Shown: in pieces, positions 37,119 through 49,769 of the stretch | Numbering within the stretch: position 1 is the first letter of the stretch | How the letters are laid out: each line of letters opens with the position of its first letter | Source of the DNA: Enoplosus armatus | Taxonomy: Eukaryota; Chordata; Actinopteri; Centrarchiformes; Enoplosidae | Direction of reading: 5' to 3' | NCBI RefSeq assembly: GCF_043641665.1 | Contig: NC_092195.1 | Span: 19,566,774 to 19,630,773 of the forward strand | Length of the DNA: 64,000 nt | Program-made: the position numbers and the translations under genes | The notes under the pieces: generated by a model | Database searches by the model: none | Seen by the model: the letters and a program-made list of their open reading frames with translations, nothing else | Told to the model about the DNA's origin: nothing

Positions 37119-37145
37119 AATAAAGGATTGTAAAATATTAATAAA
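37119..37145 (+). terminator. cnot3: Candidate CNOT3 polyadenylation signals
   Basis: Two AATAAA hexamers 21 bases apart, followed after about 25 bases by a GT-rich stretch (GTGTGGTGGTTTGTG). This signal arrangement is complete. Which gene it ends is inferred from position; CNOT3 is the only upstream plus-strand gene. Confidence 0.5.
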
Positions 37146-37837
37146 AGAATTACTTTTCAGAAAACTACTCGTGTGGTGGTTTGTGATGCAAACGGTTTTG
37201 TAGTTTTCAAATTAACAGGATACACATACACAAGTGTGATGACGACTCCCTAGATTACATAAAGGCTAAATAATTAAGTGATTTATATGTATCATAACGG
37301 TGGTATCGGCGATACTAATGACTCGTTACCAATAATAACATCTATAAAATGGGTGTTTTGTGCTGCACAGAAATTAAAATAAACTTAAAATAACTCTGAC
37401 TAAAGTTCTTCAAGACATCACGTTGAAAATCTTCATTTAGAAATGATATTGCTGTATCGACAGTCCTAATCTGGAGTAAACCGTGGTAATAAACATAAAC
37501 TCGACTCATCAGATCAGATGGAGCCGAGGTCCTGCTGCCGTTGTGGGACTCGACACTCTGCAGCGGCCCATTACTGCTGCACCTGCGACTGCACTGGTGA
37601 ACGGCACGTGGGGGTCGTGGGGGGGGGGCTGCATTATGTGGGACTGTATGGAACAATAAAGCTTTAATGAAGCTTTAGTGGGAGAGGGTCGGTACGTACC
37701 GCTTGTCAGGTTCTCAGGGAAACCCATTAGCAGGAGCCGCGTTCGGTTCAAGGTTGATGTCAAGATCCTTTTATTCACGTAGTCTCCATCTTTGTTGCTC
37801 ATTGGCTCATTTCTGCACCTGGAGGTTTCCTGTCAGC

Positions 37838-38335
37838 AGAGGTGGAAAGTGACAAAGTACATTTTGATGGATCTAGTTAGTAGTTCTTTTACAGAGAAAA
37901 CTTCTACATTAAAACATGATAATTTCATAAAATATTTACCTTCCCAACACTGAACAAAGTGATTATAATCAGCTCCAACATGAAAATGCTTCTTACACAG
38001 AATGTTACCGTTAGTAACGTAACACTCCTTAAACATACTGACTACTTTTACTGTTGATGTTCAAGCACACGTTTCTGATACATTAATCTATAGTTTCCTT
38101 GAAGCAGAGGTGGAAGAAGTACTCAGATCTTTTACTGAAGTAAAAGTAGAAATACCACAGTGGAGAAATACTCTGTTACAGGTAAAATCCTCACATTTGA
38201 GAACCTGGAAGATTTTTTGGCATTTTTGAATTCAAAATGGACTCAAATTATTCATCAGTTAATAAAATAGTGGCCGATTAATTTTCTGTCAATCGACTAA
38301 TTGATTAATCTACTAATAGTTTCAGCTGTAGGCCT
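37838..38335 (+). repeat. Compound repeat: two 'AAGTACTTT' copies and an 'AATCGATTAAT' copy
   Basis: 'CAGAGGTGGAAAGTGACAAAG' starts the first at 37839, and 'GCAGAGGTGGAAGAAGTACTC' the second at 38104. From about 38180, 'CTCACATTTGAGAACCTGGAAG' to 'AATCGACTAATTGATTAATC' is the 3' half of the other family, ending 'AGTTTCAGCTGTAG'. The two families have inserted into or beside each other. Confidence 0.65.
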
Positions 38336-40371
38336 GACCACACTGCAAAGACTGGCTAACTGGAGCCAACCGAAAGTGTTCAGGAGTTCCTGAATAAATA
38401 ATGACGGTCACACTTTACTTTAACCTTCCAATTTAGCACTTACAGGCAGCGTATTAACATTTAATGAAGGGTTTAAACTCACTATATAGTGCAAATATTA
38501 TTATTAAATGTTTATATACTGATAAAGATGAAGAAAAAGCAGCATCTCCACCGTCCTGAAGAACATGTTAGAAACGTTCACTCATTACAGACGCGGCAGC
38601 TTCCTCTGGCGTCCGCTGAGCGGCTCCTCCACAGCTACCAGGGCTGAACTGCGTTGCTAAAGGGCACCTTGGTGGTATATGTGGCCCCCCTTCAGCCACA
38701 CACACACACACACTTGCTGCCCCCACCCCTCCCCTCACCTCTGGGTCTCCAGCGCCCCACTTATTTACACTCTTGCTGCTTTCATGTGCGTGTGCCTGAG
38801 CGGCGCTTGTTTACTCCTCTCCCAGTTTTACCTCGTGTAAACCGTACAGAGACATATGGAGATGTGCCGCCATATGGCCCTGTTTTGCTGTTTTGCTGTT
38901 TGGCAGCGTGACGGCTGCAGAGACTCTCGCTCTCTTTCTCTTTCTTGGATGACTGGCTGCATGTACGCCACATCATAACATGACTTAACCCAGGTCACCG
39001 CCTGCAGATGTTTTTCTCTTCTTTTTCTTTCTTTTTTTTGGAGGGGGGATTATAAGGAGTGTTGGCACAAGTTAAGGCTCAAGTGTGGAGGCTTTTTTGA
39101 AGCATGTGTGTATGTGTGTAAATGTGTGAATGGGTCCAAGTGATGGTGAGGGTGTAAGAACACTACATACAGTAAGTGCACTGCTGTTTCATTTTGCAAG
39201 TATGTGTTTGCGTGACTGAGCCAATGTATATATTATAATATTTATCTACTAAGGTAAAGCAATACTTGTAGTTCCTGGTATGGGTCAATGTCCAAAAACA
39301 CTTGATCCTACATTTCCCATAATGCAACCAATAACGTTTATATTGGACCGTCCCTGCCTGGTCCAAACTGGTCCAGTCTGTAACGCAGTTTTCTTTCAAA
39401 TATTTTGCCGTCTTCAAGCCTAAGCAGACATCATGAGCGTTATTCTTCACTCACAGACGGTTTCACAGGTTGAGTAGTGCTTCTCCTGATGAGTGAACTG
39501 ATTTTAACGTGTGAGATGGGTGGAAAGCCCACATTTTCAAGACGTACAGAGGATAACTTGTTTTGAATCCGACCGACGACCACTTTGGTCAAGACTGAAA
39601 TATCTCAACAACTGTGTTAACTGATTCTGGTCTGGCATCATGACATGAAACAGCGGTTTCTTGGTTGAAAAAACGATTTTCCAATGAGCGCCACGGGGGA
39701 ACTGATGATTAGCCAATCAGCACGCCGGGCGGGACGAACGCTGCTGCCAATCTGTGCGGCAGAATCAAGGAGTTCACTTAATGGCCTCTCTTTACTCTTG
39801 AATTTGATATGACCCCTTTGATAACATCTTTATCTGATATACACGGCATGTCTTCTTAATGTCGCCCGACATCGTAGTTTGTTTTTACTTAAAACACTGT
39901 CAAAACCAGTATGTCGGCATGGCTACGCATCAGTGTGGACTCCAGGCGTTCAGGTCTCTTGTGAGTGGTTAGGGAAATTTGAATCCCCCTCCCCCCACAG
40001 AAATCGGTCAGAGTGAAGAGGGAAACAAGCTGACAATTCTGTCTGATATCAGGCAACTCACATCACGTATGTTGTGTTGAACGAGCTCACCAAAGCCGTT
40101 TGCTGTCACTTTTTGTTGCAATGGCTGCAAAGTCAGAGACAAGTCAGTGTTGATGTGTTTCGAAAAGCAGCCGCAGCAGCTCGTTTTGTAAGAGTTTCAA
40201 CAGTCTGGTGGATAAAACAGTTTTTTCTTCGAAGTGATTTCACTTCACTTCTATTTAAGTTTATTTGCTGCTCTTGAGGGAAATGTATCCTCTGAAACCA
40301 ACAGCATGAAAACAAAGCAGCATTTTGGTTTCACACAAGTTGACATTCTGGAGATACGGGGTTTTCACTGG

Positions 40372-40374
<3 letters not shown>

Positions 40375-40437
<63 letters not shown>
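40375..40437 (+). repeat. (GT)n microsatellite
   Basis: About 31 GT units without interruption. Confidence 0.98.
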
Positions 40438-40438
<1 letters not shown>

Positions 40439-40572
40439 CTCCATGTGTTTGCTCATGTGTATGAGTGACGCACTCTCTGCTGGCCAGAGGACACTTTGAC
40501 TCATCCCTGTCTGTTGACTGTACAGAGGTCTGGCAGGTCCACCACTGAGAGCAGCGCTGCGCCGACTGCAGC

Positions 40573-40620
40573 GTCAAACACCCCCCGCCCCCCCCCCCCC
40601 CCCCTTACCAACCCCCCACC
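40573..40620 (+). repeat. Poly-C tract
   Basis: A C run of about 24 with one G near its start, followed by CCCCCCACCC. It is a possible quadruplex-forming stretch on the minus strand and a likely assembly weak spot. Confidence 0.9.
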
Positions 40621-42515
40621 CTCCCTCCTGCCCCGGAGGAAGTGATGTAAAGGCTGAACATAATGAGAAAAAGGGGAGAAAACAAGAGGAACAGAAACAA
40701 AGACCTCATTTTCGTCCTCTTCCTCTTGACGTCTGATAAAACACAAAGCACAACGTGCTGTCTGTACGTGAAGAAGAACATTTGCTCCAACACTCATATC
40801 AACATCAGGTGATCGCTGCTTAAACAACTTGTGTTGTCTCAAATATGAGAGCTGAAAATGTCCAAAGGACTCCTCTCCTTTTTCCGGACGCTGCTGAGCG
40901 TGCGTACCTCACAGCGTGCTAGCGTTCAAGCGCCATCTTTGCTTTGACCTACATTCTACCGTCTTGACGCTCATCCGTTCATACATGTTCCTATAGAGAT
41001 GAGCGTTGGAGGTGGTGGTGCTGGAGCAGACACCGGAAAATGCCCTGAGAAAGTTTCCCAGCCCGGCTATCACCCCCTGAACTGCCGGAGGCTCTGCACA
41101 GCTGCTCACTGCCAAAAGGTCCCGCGGCAGCCTCTCTGAGAGGCTTTAAAGATTCTTAATGCAGTTTGAGCTTCATGAGACAGAATAATCAAGTAGAGGC
41201 GGAGATGTGATGGAAGTATACGAAGCGACACAGGTGGAGAGTCAGTCTGCACCTCAGACCGTGGAGGCTCCACTGTGTTATTCCGGTCTCTGGCCTCTGA
41301 TTGGAGGGTGACATGAAAACAGCCTGCAGGGGAAACTAAACTATGACTCAATCAGAGAACATCACATCAGAGCAGGACAGCAGAGGAGAGCAACAAGCTG
41401 CTCCACAATCAACAGTCTTCTGACGCTCCGATACGGCCGAGCGCGACTCATTTATGGCCTTGATTGATTCTGTGACCAACAGGAACCTCTACACCAGCGT
41501 GTGGTTTGTGCTGGTTTCAGTCGGTCTGGTCAGTACATCGACTTCATGTACTGTCATGAGACAGCAACGGCCTCTGCAGCTTGAACTCTGTCCAACATCG
41601 GAGATACATCGAGCTTGTTTCCAAAATAAAGACATCCACCATATAAAAAACGGACTCCGGCTCTGACAAAACAAAACAAAACGTTGAGGAACATCATGTT
41701 GACGTTATGAGTCATCTGAAGACCTTGGCTGTTTTGTTTTGATTGTTTTGTGTTTTTTAAATATAATATCTACTGTATGTTGGATATATATTCTAGTAAT
41801 TTCAGAATGAACTCTTGAAGGTTTCCCTTAGTTAAGTTGTTTAAAAAAAAACATCAAATTGGTGTTGGCTGGTTTATAAACAAGGGTGTCTGAACTTTCC
41901 TTTCCCAATATTTTTATTAATTTGCCCATCTGTATTTGACTACTATGGGTATGTTTCTGAAAACGTCATTATATCTTTCAAGTTGACCCCCCTGCACCTG
42001 CAGGACGATGCTTGACCACATGTTTGTGATGCAAACTGTTCATTATACTGTTTATTTGCTGTTACTTGAAATGTTGCTGTTTAACTGAGTTATCAAACGT
42101 TGGCTTGTTCAAATCGAGCTAACTTTAGCTTTGTTTACGTCAGACAACAACGTCCAGGTTTGCAGCGATGTGTTGTAGTCTTCAGCCCCCACCGACGCTG
42201 ACTCAAGTGATCAATCACTCGAGGACATTTATCAGATTTTGTGCAGCTCCCTCTGAAGCCACAAAAGACTTCAAACAACTTGGTTTTCTGTGTCTGAAGG
42301 TAACAAATGAACTCACTGTATCTTCAATGCATAAAACCTGCAGGACTCCTTCACAGCTTTGTAAAGGTTGTTTCTTTAATCTGTGAACAAACAGTAATGG
42401 AAAAATGTCAATATGTGGTTTTAAATTACATTCTGTAACTATTTCTGACGATCAGCACTCGGGGGGGGGGGCAGTGACCTCCTACAACAACAATAAGGCA
42501 AATAGACGAGACGCT

Positions 42516-42800
42516 GCGCAAAAGAATTGTTTTTACATTTTTGTTTGTCTACGAATCAAACAAACAAGAAACAAAGTGTTAAGTAATGAGCTTTAGAGGT
42601 GGTTTTTAACTCTGGACAGAGCCAGGCTAGCTTTTTACCCTTACTTTCTGTCTTTATGCTAAGCTAAGCTAATCGCCTCTTGGCTTTAGCTTCATACTTA
42701 CAGACGTACAGACATAAGAGTGATATCGATCTTCTCATCTAACTTATGAAAGAAAGTGAATAAGTGTGTTTCCCATAATGTCAAACTATTCTGTCTAGAG
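42516..42800 (-). repeat. Fish repeat with 'TAAGCTAAGCTAA' core, copy 2 (inverted)
   Basis: 'CAAACAAACAAGAAACAAAG', 'AGAGCCAGGCTAGC', 'TGCTAAGCTAAGCTAATCG' and 'CGATCTTCTCATCTAAC' are the reverse complement, in order, of words in the copy at 35395-35790. Confidence 0.65.
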
Positions 42801-43836
42801 ATATAGTCTGGATTTGACATGAAATGCATCACGATGTTATAAATCTGCTAAAACCTGTAAAAAAAAAAAGAGGCTAGTCTAGTCTTAAACTAGACATTTG
42901 GTGAATGAAACGCCTTTAAAAAATATATAATTTCAAGTTTTTGTGTGTCTGCGTCATCATTCAAGCTTATCTTGCAGACGACGTCGCTCTTTCTCCAACA
43001 CTCACCAGCAGCAGCCATATTGAGTGCAGAAGCCCTCTGAGGGATTTTACTGATTTCCTGTCCAGAGGAGAGAGTGGGGGAGTCGGTGGGGGTTGAGAGA
43101 GGCCAGAGAAAACAAATCAGGTGTCCACTAACGCCGTGTTGTCGGCTGCATGAGACCTGAGAATCTGACCTTCCTTCGTCTAATCAGAACAGTGGAGTTC
43201 CTCCTCATCCTCTGCTGACGGCCGGACTGAATCCCCAAGGGGATCATTAAAGGTTCATTTCTTCCAGAAGTACCTCACATCACGCTGCCCCCTCTGAATC
43301 ATATCGGCTCGGCCATATCTTCCTCCTCCACATGCTCTAATTTTGCTCTTGAAAAAAAAAAATCTCTCTCTCTGTTGGGCTTTTTTTTTTCTGTCTCTCT
43401 TTTCCAGCTCACAGAAACATCTTTTTCAGCCTCAATTCTTTCCTGATGGTGATCTATAAACTGAAGCTCAACCTATAGTCGTGTTTTCTATAACAGACGG
43501 CTGCGCCTCGCACTAACTGCAACTCAGTACTGAATCGTTTGTTCCTGATTACCTGAAAACGGAGGATTTTCTGGTGATAAGAGCTGCAGGTTTGAGCTCC
43601 TCCTTCCTCTGCTCTGCTGAAAACTTAGGTCAAGACAAGCTGCTCTGTATACTATATACCATCCAATGGTCACACGAAGGAACACAGAACATCACCTCTT
43701 TGGGATCAATGATGTTTCTTATAAAACACAAAAGGCTGCTGTTGTTTGTTTATGACCAGAACTTCCATCATCTCTCCCGAATCTTTCAGGATGTTTTCCG
43801 TTTTTTACTGGAAACTCCTTTTTTAATATATATAAC

Positions 43837-43837
<1 letters not shown>

Positions 43838-43883
<46 letters not shown>
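43838..43883 (+). repeat. (AT)n microsatellite
   Basis: About 22 AT units, flanked by more AT-rich sequence. Confidence 0.95.
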
Positions 43884-43887
<4 letters not shown>

Positions 43888-46800
43888 TCTGGTAATCTCA
43901 TTGAGATCATGATCTCTTTTGCAAGAGAGACCTGAGTAAGAAAGAAAAACACACACAACAAAAGGACAAATACATGCAACAAACATAACCTTTTACACAA
44001 AGGACAACAATTAGCAACCTTACAGGTTGTTGATCAACTCTATGAAAAAGGTTTCTGTCTACAATACATACGCACGGTGACTGCAGCATTGTTAGGGTTA
44101 AGGAAAGACTGTGGTGACGTTACCATGTTCCAACATTAACTGCTGGATTGTGACGGGACGTGAACTGGATGTAAACCACTGCAGAATGTTGTTAGGAAAC
44201 TGGGATATAATGGAAATAAGACATTTTGGAGCTCTGTGTGATGTCTACCTTTCTATAATGTCAAATAATCTAATATCTCAAAAATACTGTATTTAAATAC
44301 TGTAGTTCCGTGTGTTATATGACTACATCCTCCAAAATGCTGCCATCTGTAAGCAAACGTATTTTCTGCTTAATAACTTGAATAAACATCTCTAATCCAT
44401 TATGACAATAGAACAGGTGATTTTTATAAAACTCTCTTCTAAGCATCTTGTGTTTCCTGTAATCTGAGCCCCTTTTTTTTTTTTTTTTTTTACCATTTAG
44501 GGTGAACTAATGGATTAATGAATCAACTCTAAGTGTTAATTTCTCTCCGACAGCTGTATTGTCTTATTCGCTCTGGAAGCAAACTGACACAAAGACTCCC
44601 AAATGTTTTGGGATCAGCTGACCGTAAAAGATTTGAAATCCTTTTTAAGTTGAAGGTTTCTGTGGTTTTCTGACGGCTTTGTTTCGATACAATCAACTGA
44701 AGAAAATAGATTCCTTTTTAAAGAACGTGGCCAGTGAATGCCTCGTCATTAATTGTTAATAAATGCCATGAATGATTAATGCTGACCATTGAAACCAAAT
44801 CTGTCGAGATGGTTTTTAAATCAAAATCCATTTATGTGAGGACTGAAGCTGAACACACACACACACACACACACACTGACCCCCCCCCCCACATGTTTAA
44901 TTCAGTGTGCTGCACGGAATTGATTTCCAGCATCGATTGTAAGTTTAGTGAAGGTATTGATTTATTGATCCTTGAAGCTTTTGTCATGAAGGTTCACTGC
45001 AGGCACGCTAAACCTAAACCACTGTAATCCTGTTCTAATACACCTGCAGGGACCTTCAGTGTGTCTTCACAGTGAAATGACTGATGTGTTCTGCTATACT
45101 CCTAATCTGCCTTGTATTTTGGCAGTGAGCTGTGATACGTGTATAATATTGTGAGATATATATTAAAGGATTGCCAGAGTTGTCTTCAGTGAGGGAACAG
45201 CTGGCAAACGGTTGGGTAGATGAGTGCCAACTCCTCTGGCTATTTCTGCAGAGACCAACATGTAGCTTCTCCATCTGCGGTTCCTCCACAGTGTTTCTGC
45301 TGAACTCAGGTCAGCGCCGCTCTTCACTTCCACTGAAACCTACAGACTTGGAATAAAATATTCATCTGCATGAAAATGGACGATAACTTGAAGGCGGCTG
45401 GCAAGAGTCTAACAGCAGATCTGAGGACTTTATCTAGTAAGCGAAGCAGTGGAGATTTAACCTGTGCAGCGTGAGGTCGCCCACTTTTCAGGCTGACACA
45501 TACTGAAGTTTGTTCATCAGTATGTTTTCATAAGGTTCATAATATACTTTATTTATCTTATTATTTTCCTGCCAAAAATCACAAGTATTCAGGGTGAAAC
45601 CCTCTAAAACAGAGAGCATGGGACACAAAAACTGCCCACCGTGACGACATTTTCTGGGCAGGTTAACAGGCACATAGCAGCGACCACTGAGGACACTGAG
45701 GTCATGTCCTCTGTGTTTTGGGGGATGTGGAGGTTTGTGCAGCTTGCTACTATATATAACTTAAATAATGTGTGGAAATAGTCTGCCAAGATAATAATTA
45801 CTGACTTCATCAATTGATATTAACAAATTTAGACCTTTCCTCTTTTTTGGTCCAAAGAAAATGGGTGCCACATTGAAGTAATGATGTTGCTGGTTGCAGC
45901 TAAAACATGAGACACTTAAAAAATAATACACTGACAGTTTAAGTCTACTGCATGTACTATAGTACTTATGACCGCAGTATTCCTAAAAGTCATTGTTATT
46001 AATAGAAACTCTGGGACACGTTTTGCCTTTAAATAAAGAATTAATTTCAATATACATTAATATGATTTGGCCCTGTGTAAATAAAATTTAATTGAAATTG
46101 AAGTGAATCCAATTTCGTGTTCGCCAGAGAGGAACCTCTGAGGAACCTGTTATAAAGTAAGAGGACAACATCATAGAGGATCAATACTGACGGATACAAT
46201 ACAAAAGAAGCAGAATCAAAGTATTGAAGAATACATGATGATTGGTACGTTAAATATAATTTATTTTGTTATCCTTGTGGTAATTAGAACTTCAAAATCA
46301 ACACTAATCCATTCCGATATTAATGGTTAAACCACAAAACATGAAACAACAGAAAGAGAGAAATAATTCTTCTTGATTTAACAGGAAATGTGTAATACAA
46401 ATCAGAACACATATTAATCAAAGGGTGAGGCTTTGTAAGGGACATCCCATTCACTCCAAACCTTTTAAACCCAGCTACCATGTGCAATCAAATCACAGCA
46501 CTGAGGAGGCTGAAACACTGACAGGCGTTGACATGAAGCACTCTGCTTTATTTACTGCCTGCTGACCTGTGAGGACTGTTATTTGATCCGTTATTTTCCA
46601 CTGACATGCCTGTGTGCATGTTACAAAACCCACTGGCCTGCTGCTGCTAAACTGTGAGCACTGCATGCATTTTTTTTTGTCCTGGATTTTATATCTCTCA
46701 TGCTATAAATTTATGCTCATGTCATTTGGTGGTTTTACTTTTGGTTAACTTGCTGTTCGATAGATAAAAAGTTGTAATGTTGCTTTTGCAGGGTCAAGAC

Positions 46801-47358
46801 GGTGCTGCCCGTTGCTTTTGCGTCAGGACTACCTATTCATTGCCGAAGAATGTAAGCCAGGGCTTGAGGCAGAGCGGCGTAGAGATTTGCATATTATATT
46901 TTCTCTCTTGTTGTTTAAGTCAGCAGTGAGTGATGGAGGCAAAAGGCCTGAGCTACAGAGGCCGGGCCAAGAACAGGGAACAAGCCTCTGCTAATTTCCT
47001 GGCAAAAAATCATAATTAACACGTTAGATGTACAGGCTGCGGTTGTCAAGGTAACTGATGACACCGCATTATCACTTGGCGCTTCTGCATCCTCCATCCT
47101 CCCTCCTTCCTCCCATTCATCAAGCAGCCATTGAACAGCTCCAAGCAGGGAGGAAGGGGAGGGCAACCCCACCTCAACGCATATTAAACTCCTATTTATT
47201 CACAGAAGAGAGTTCACACGCCTTTATTAGTCTAGTATTAATCTTGTAAAGTCGATTACCATAATACATGAGATACATTAGAATGGGGAGTGGTGCGCCT
47301 GGGAAATCAAAAACGATTGCACAAACCACACTTTTATGGCTGCGTACTTTGTTCTCTT

Positions 47359-47802
47359 TTAAAGGGGCAGTTCACCCAAATTATAGAAAAAACACATTTT
47401 CACACTTACCACTACTGCATGCAGATAGTGGTGGACTGCAATATATTAGAGGTGAATAGAATTCTGTTCGTGGTGCTCACAGTATTAAACAATTACATTT
47501 AGAAATTTTACCATTTAATCCACAGAACCCACTTTTCATGGGGACTATTTCTTTAGTAGAAAGTAGTTCCACTGATATCTGGTCTTATCCAGAGTAACCA
47601 GGACATTATTATTATTATCATTATTATTTCTGGAAAGACATGTTGCTGCTAAATGTTTTAAATGTCTTTTTTTCAATGTTGTGAGCACCACAGACAACAT
47701 TTAATTCACCTCCATTGAAATGAAGTGGAAGATATCCTAACACCTGGACAAATGAAACCAAAACTATCTGCATGACTATGACAGGGTGAACAGACCCTTT
47801 AA
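47359..47802. mobile_element. Complete non-autonomous DNA transposon (MITE), 444 bp
   Basis: The ends TTAAAGGGGCAGTTCACCC (47359-47377) and its inverse (47784-47802) match at 17 of 19 positions. Each end carries TTAA, which could be the target duplication of a piggyBac-type transposon or part of the terminal repeat. There is no transposase frame. The terminal phrase is common in fish genomes. Confidence 0.75.
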
Positions 47803-48469
47803 GTTTAAGTTTAATGGATTTGTTTTGGTATTAGTCATCCACCACCTAACCAGCATTTATATCTCCTGTATTGTTGTGCCTCACAGTGAATATGAACTAT
47901 TCCCCCCGAATATTCGCTTACTACAATATAATGTTAAATTTGCATACCAAGAAGCAAACTGTCGAGATTATCTGTAATCACAACCTCTCTTGTTACGCTG
48001 CTGCTAACAAAATCCTCATTATAGAGTTGCTAGCAAGTAATCAGCTGTTTGTAATGTTAACATTACCTTCAGTTGAAGAGGACAAACTTTTTTTGACGGT
48101 AGGATAATTTTTTGGGGGAAAAAGTCTCATAAAGGCTGCGATAAACATAAAAAAGATTAAAAAAAAAAAAAAAGATGATCCAAAGCAAACAAAATCAAGA
48201 TAGCTAGCTAGCTAACGTTACACAACAAAAAATTTGGCCTAGTGTAAAGAAAGCAAATAGAGTTTGGTGTTGTGATTTAAAATGCGTAAAAAACACATAA
48301 CAAAAAACATATATGTTCAGTCAACTATAGAAAATCATGATTCTGCTGATCAATATAGCTCCTTAGCTATAAGGATGACTAATCACTGTTGGTCCGCGCA
48401 TTGATATTTAGCTACATTAACGGTCGGCGCATTAATATTTACAGTAACTGTAAGCAGTCACAGGTGCGC

Positions 48470-48650
48470 GTGTATCGGGAATTTACCAACGGTTTCGAAC
48501 GCGGCTCAGCCAATCAGAGCTGGCGATTAGAACTACCCGCTCCGGGATTGGTTGGTCATTTCCAGTACTTGAGGAATGCAAACGTGGGCAAGTGCCATAT
48601 TGTCCAATCAGTGACTTGGCCACGGAGCACGGCGGACCTCCGTGAGAGCA
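48470..48650 (+). promoter_or_regulatory. CpG-rich promoter with three CCAAT boxes (unidentified gene)
   Basis: Base composition changes abruptly from AT-rich to CpG-rich. CCAAT lies at 48510-48514 and 48604-48608, and in inverse form (ATTGG) at 48547-48551, spaced 37 and 57 bases. This is an NF-Y-type array. No TATA box is evident. Transcription direction is inferred as plus because donor sites follow on that strand. Confidence 0.6.
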
Positions 48651-48978
48651 GTTTCTGTCAGAGAGACCGAGGGAGCGACGTCGGCGTCGTATGTGGAGCC
48701 GTCGAGCATCACCGGAGAGCGCTCACTCATTCACCGCAACGACAGAACTGAAATAACGTGACTGTACACTCGGTGGGTTTTTTTTTAAACGCGTCCTCTC
48801 ACTGATTTTATACGCTTTCATTGTGCTCTCTTTTTGTACTGGAGGGGGGCAGCGAGCGAGGCTTCACTGCGGCTAATCAGTTTCCTCTTCCAGACCCGGG
48901 AATTACAATGAAACATGTAGGTGACACATTTTCTTTAACAATCCCGGAGTCACAATAGGATCCAAGCGAAGACGGCAG
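48651..48978 (+). other. Candidate 5' UTR exon of unidentified gene
   Basis: CpG-rich sequence without a long frame ends at GGCAG|GTAAAA (48978/48979), a good donor. A weaker one is ACTCG|GTGGGT at 48770/48771. A (CAA)n run (48985-49010) lies right after the donor. The left boundary is approximate. Confidence 0.45.
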
Positions 48979-49415
48979 GTAAAAACAACAACAACAACAA
49001 CAACAACAACACACACGTCTGTCTGTCTTTCTCTCTCTTGTTGAACTGACGTAGAAGAATTGTGAATTGTTAAGTGGCTTATCAGGATTTTATCCGTGCG
49101 TAACTTCAAAGCTACTCACATTTGGTTGAGAGTAAAAAGGTCTGTGGGTGTCAGTTGACATCATGACACCCTCAGTCGACCCGGAGCTTTTTTTTATTCT
49201 TCTACCTGAGACACACTGTGAACTTAAAGGTGTGAATGATGCCGCTTTTTCAATGCTAGGGCGCATGTGTGGCACTGCAATGTTTGCGCTTTATTGTTGA
49301 GCCTCCATTGATTTATTGAAAGGGGGAGGAGAGGAGGAGGAGGGGGGGCTGTTATCTCCACCGCATTTTAGTTCAATTCATACGAGGCACTGTTTTCTTC
49401 TCTGTTTCTTCAAAG

Positions 49416-49491
49416 GGGGAAAATGGTGACGGGTGCCGCGTCTATAGGATCAGCATCCTCTCTGTGGAGCCCCTGCGTAAAAGAAAAGCAG
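49416..49491 (+). CDS. Candidate first coding exon of unidentified plus-strand gene
   Basis: A strong pyrimidine tract and acceptor (TTCTTCTCTGTTTCTTCAAAG, 49395-49415) precede a 76-base segment ending AAGCAG|GTATTT. It holds an ATG at 49423 with 23 codons, phase 0 at the donor, beginning MVTGAASIGSASSLW and ending CVKEKQ. The next in-frame exon was not found in the window. I do not recognise the peptide; it may equally be a 5' UTR exon. Confidence 0.35.
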
Positions 49492-49725
49492 GTATTTTGC
49501 TGCCTTCATTTTGTCGGTGTTGTGTTGCTGCAGTGTGTTAGACAGGCGAACAGGTTTTCATCATGAGGCTGTTGTCTCATCTGCTGCCATACATACATAC
49601 AATACAGTAACGCCTCGGCATAATGCAACAAAACCCTCCCATTTTGTGTCTCACTGTGATGCCCTGAATGCAGCAGCAGCATCACCCATACATGGACTCA
49701 CCTAGCAATTGTGTGTTTTTGAATG

Positions 49726-49727
<2 letters not shown>

Positions 49728-49767
<40 letters not shown>
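49728..49767 (+). repeat. (GT)n microsatellite
   Basis: About 20 GT units. A looser GT-rich region follows at 49985-50040. Confidence 0.96.

Positions 49768-49769
<2 letters not shown>

Larger units (their letters stand above)
32952..37150 (+). other. cnot3: Possible long CNOT3 3' UTR
   Basis: After the stop there is a (GACG)n-like run (32967-32984) and a CT-rich stretch (33153-33205). AATAAA does not occur close to the stop; one is at 34710-34715. Two clustered AATAAA hexamers at 37119-37124 and 37140-37145 are followed by a GT-rich downstream element (37171-37188), the best poly(A) site seen. That would make a 4.2-kb 3' UTR, containing repeats and a hairpin element. A shorter UTR ending near 34.7 kb, or at a variant hexamer, is equally allowed. 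Confidence 0.4.
37200..48400. other. 11-kb intergenic region, no gene recognised
   Basis: I find no exon chain or protein family on either strand. It contains repeats (37838-38335, 42516-42800, 47359-47802), microsatellites (40375-40437, 43838-43883, 44855-44876) and C/G homopolymers (40581-40604, 42462-42471). A moderately CpG-rich patch at 40870-41130 has short open frames on both strands (for example 41001-41141 plus, 46 codons; 40909-41115 minus) with no recognisable product. Confidence 0.5.

Noticed and set aside
37342..37802. Two overlapping minus-strand frames of about 100 codons near 37.5 kb, with Ser/Arg-rich text, and a Cys-rich plus frame at 37520-37600
   Set aside because: Looks locally coding-like and CpG-rich, but no family is recognised, the three frames overlap each other, and no consistent splice chain extends them.
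40870..41351. CpG-rich patch with short frames on both strands, considered as a small gene or promoter
   Set aside because: The frames (46 codons plus, 68 and 81 codons minus) are not recognised, no splice sites link them, and no promoter motif stands out.
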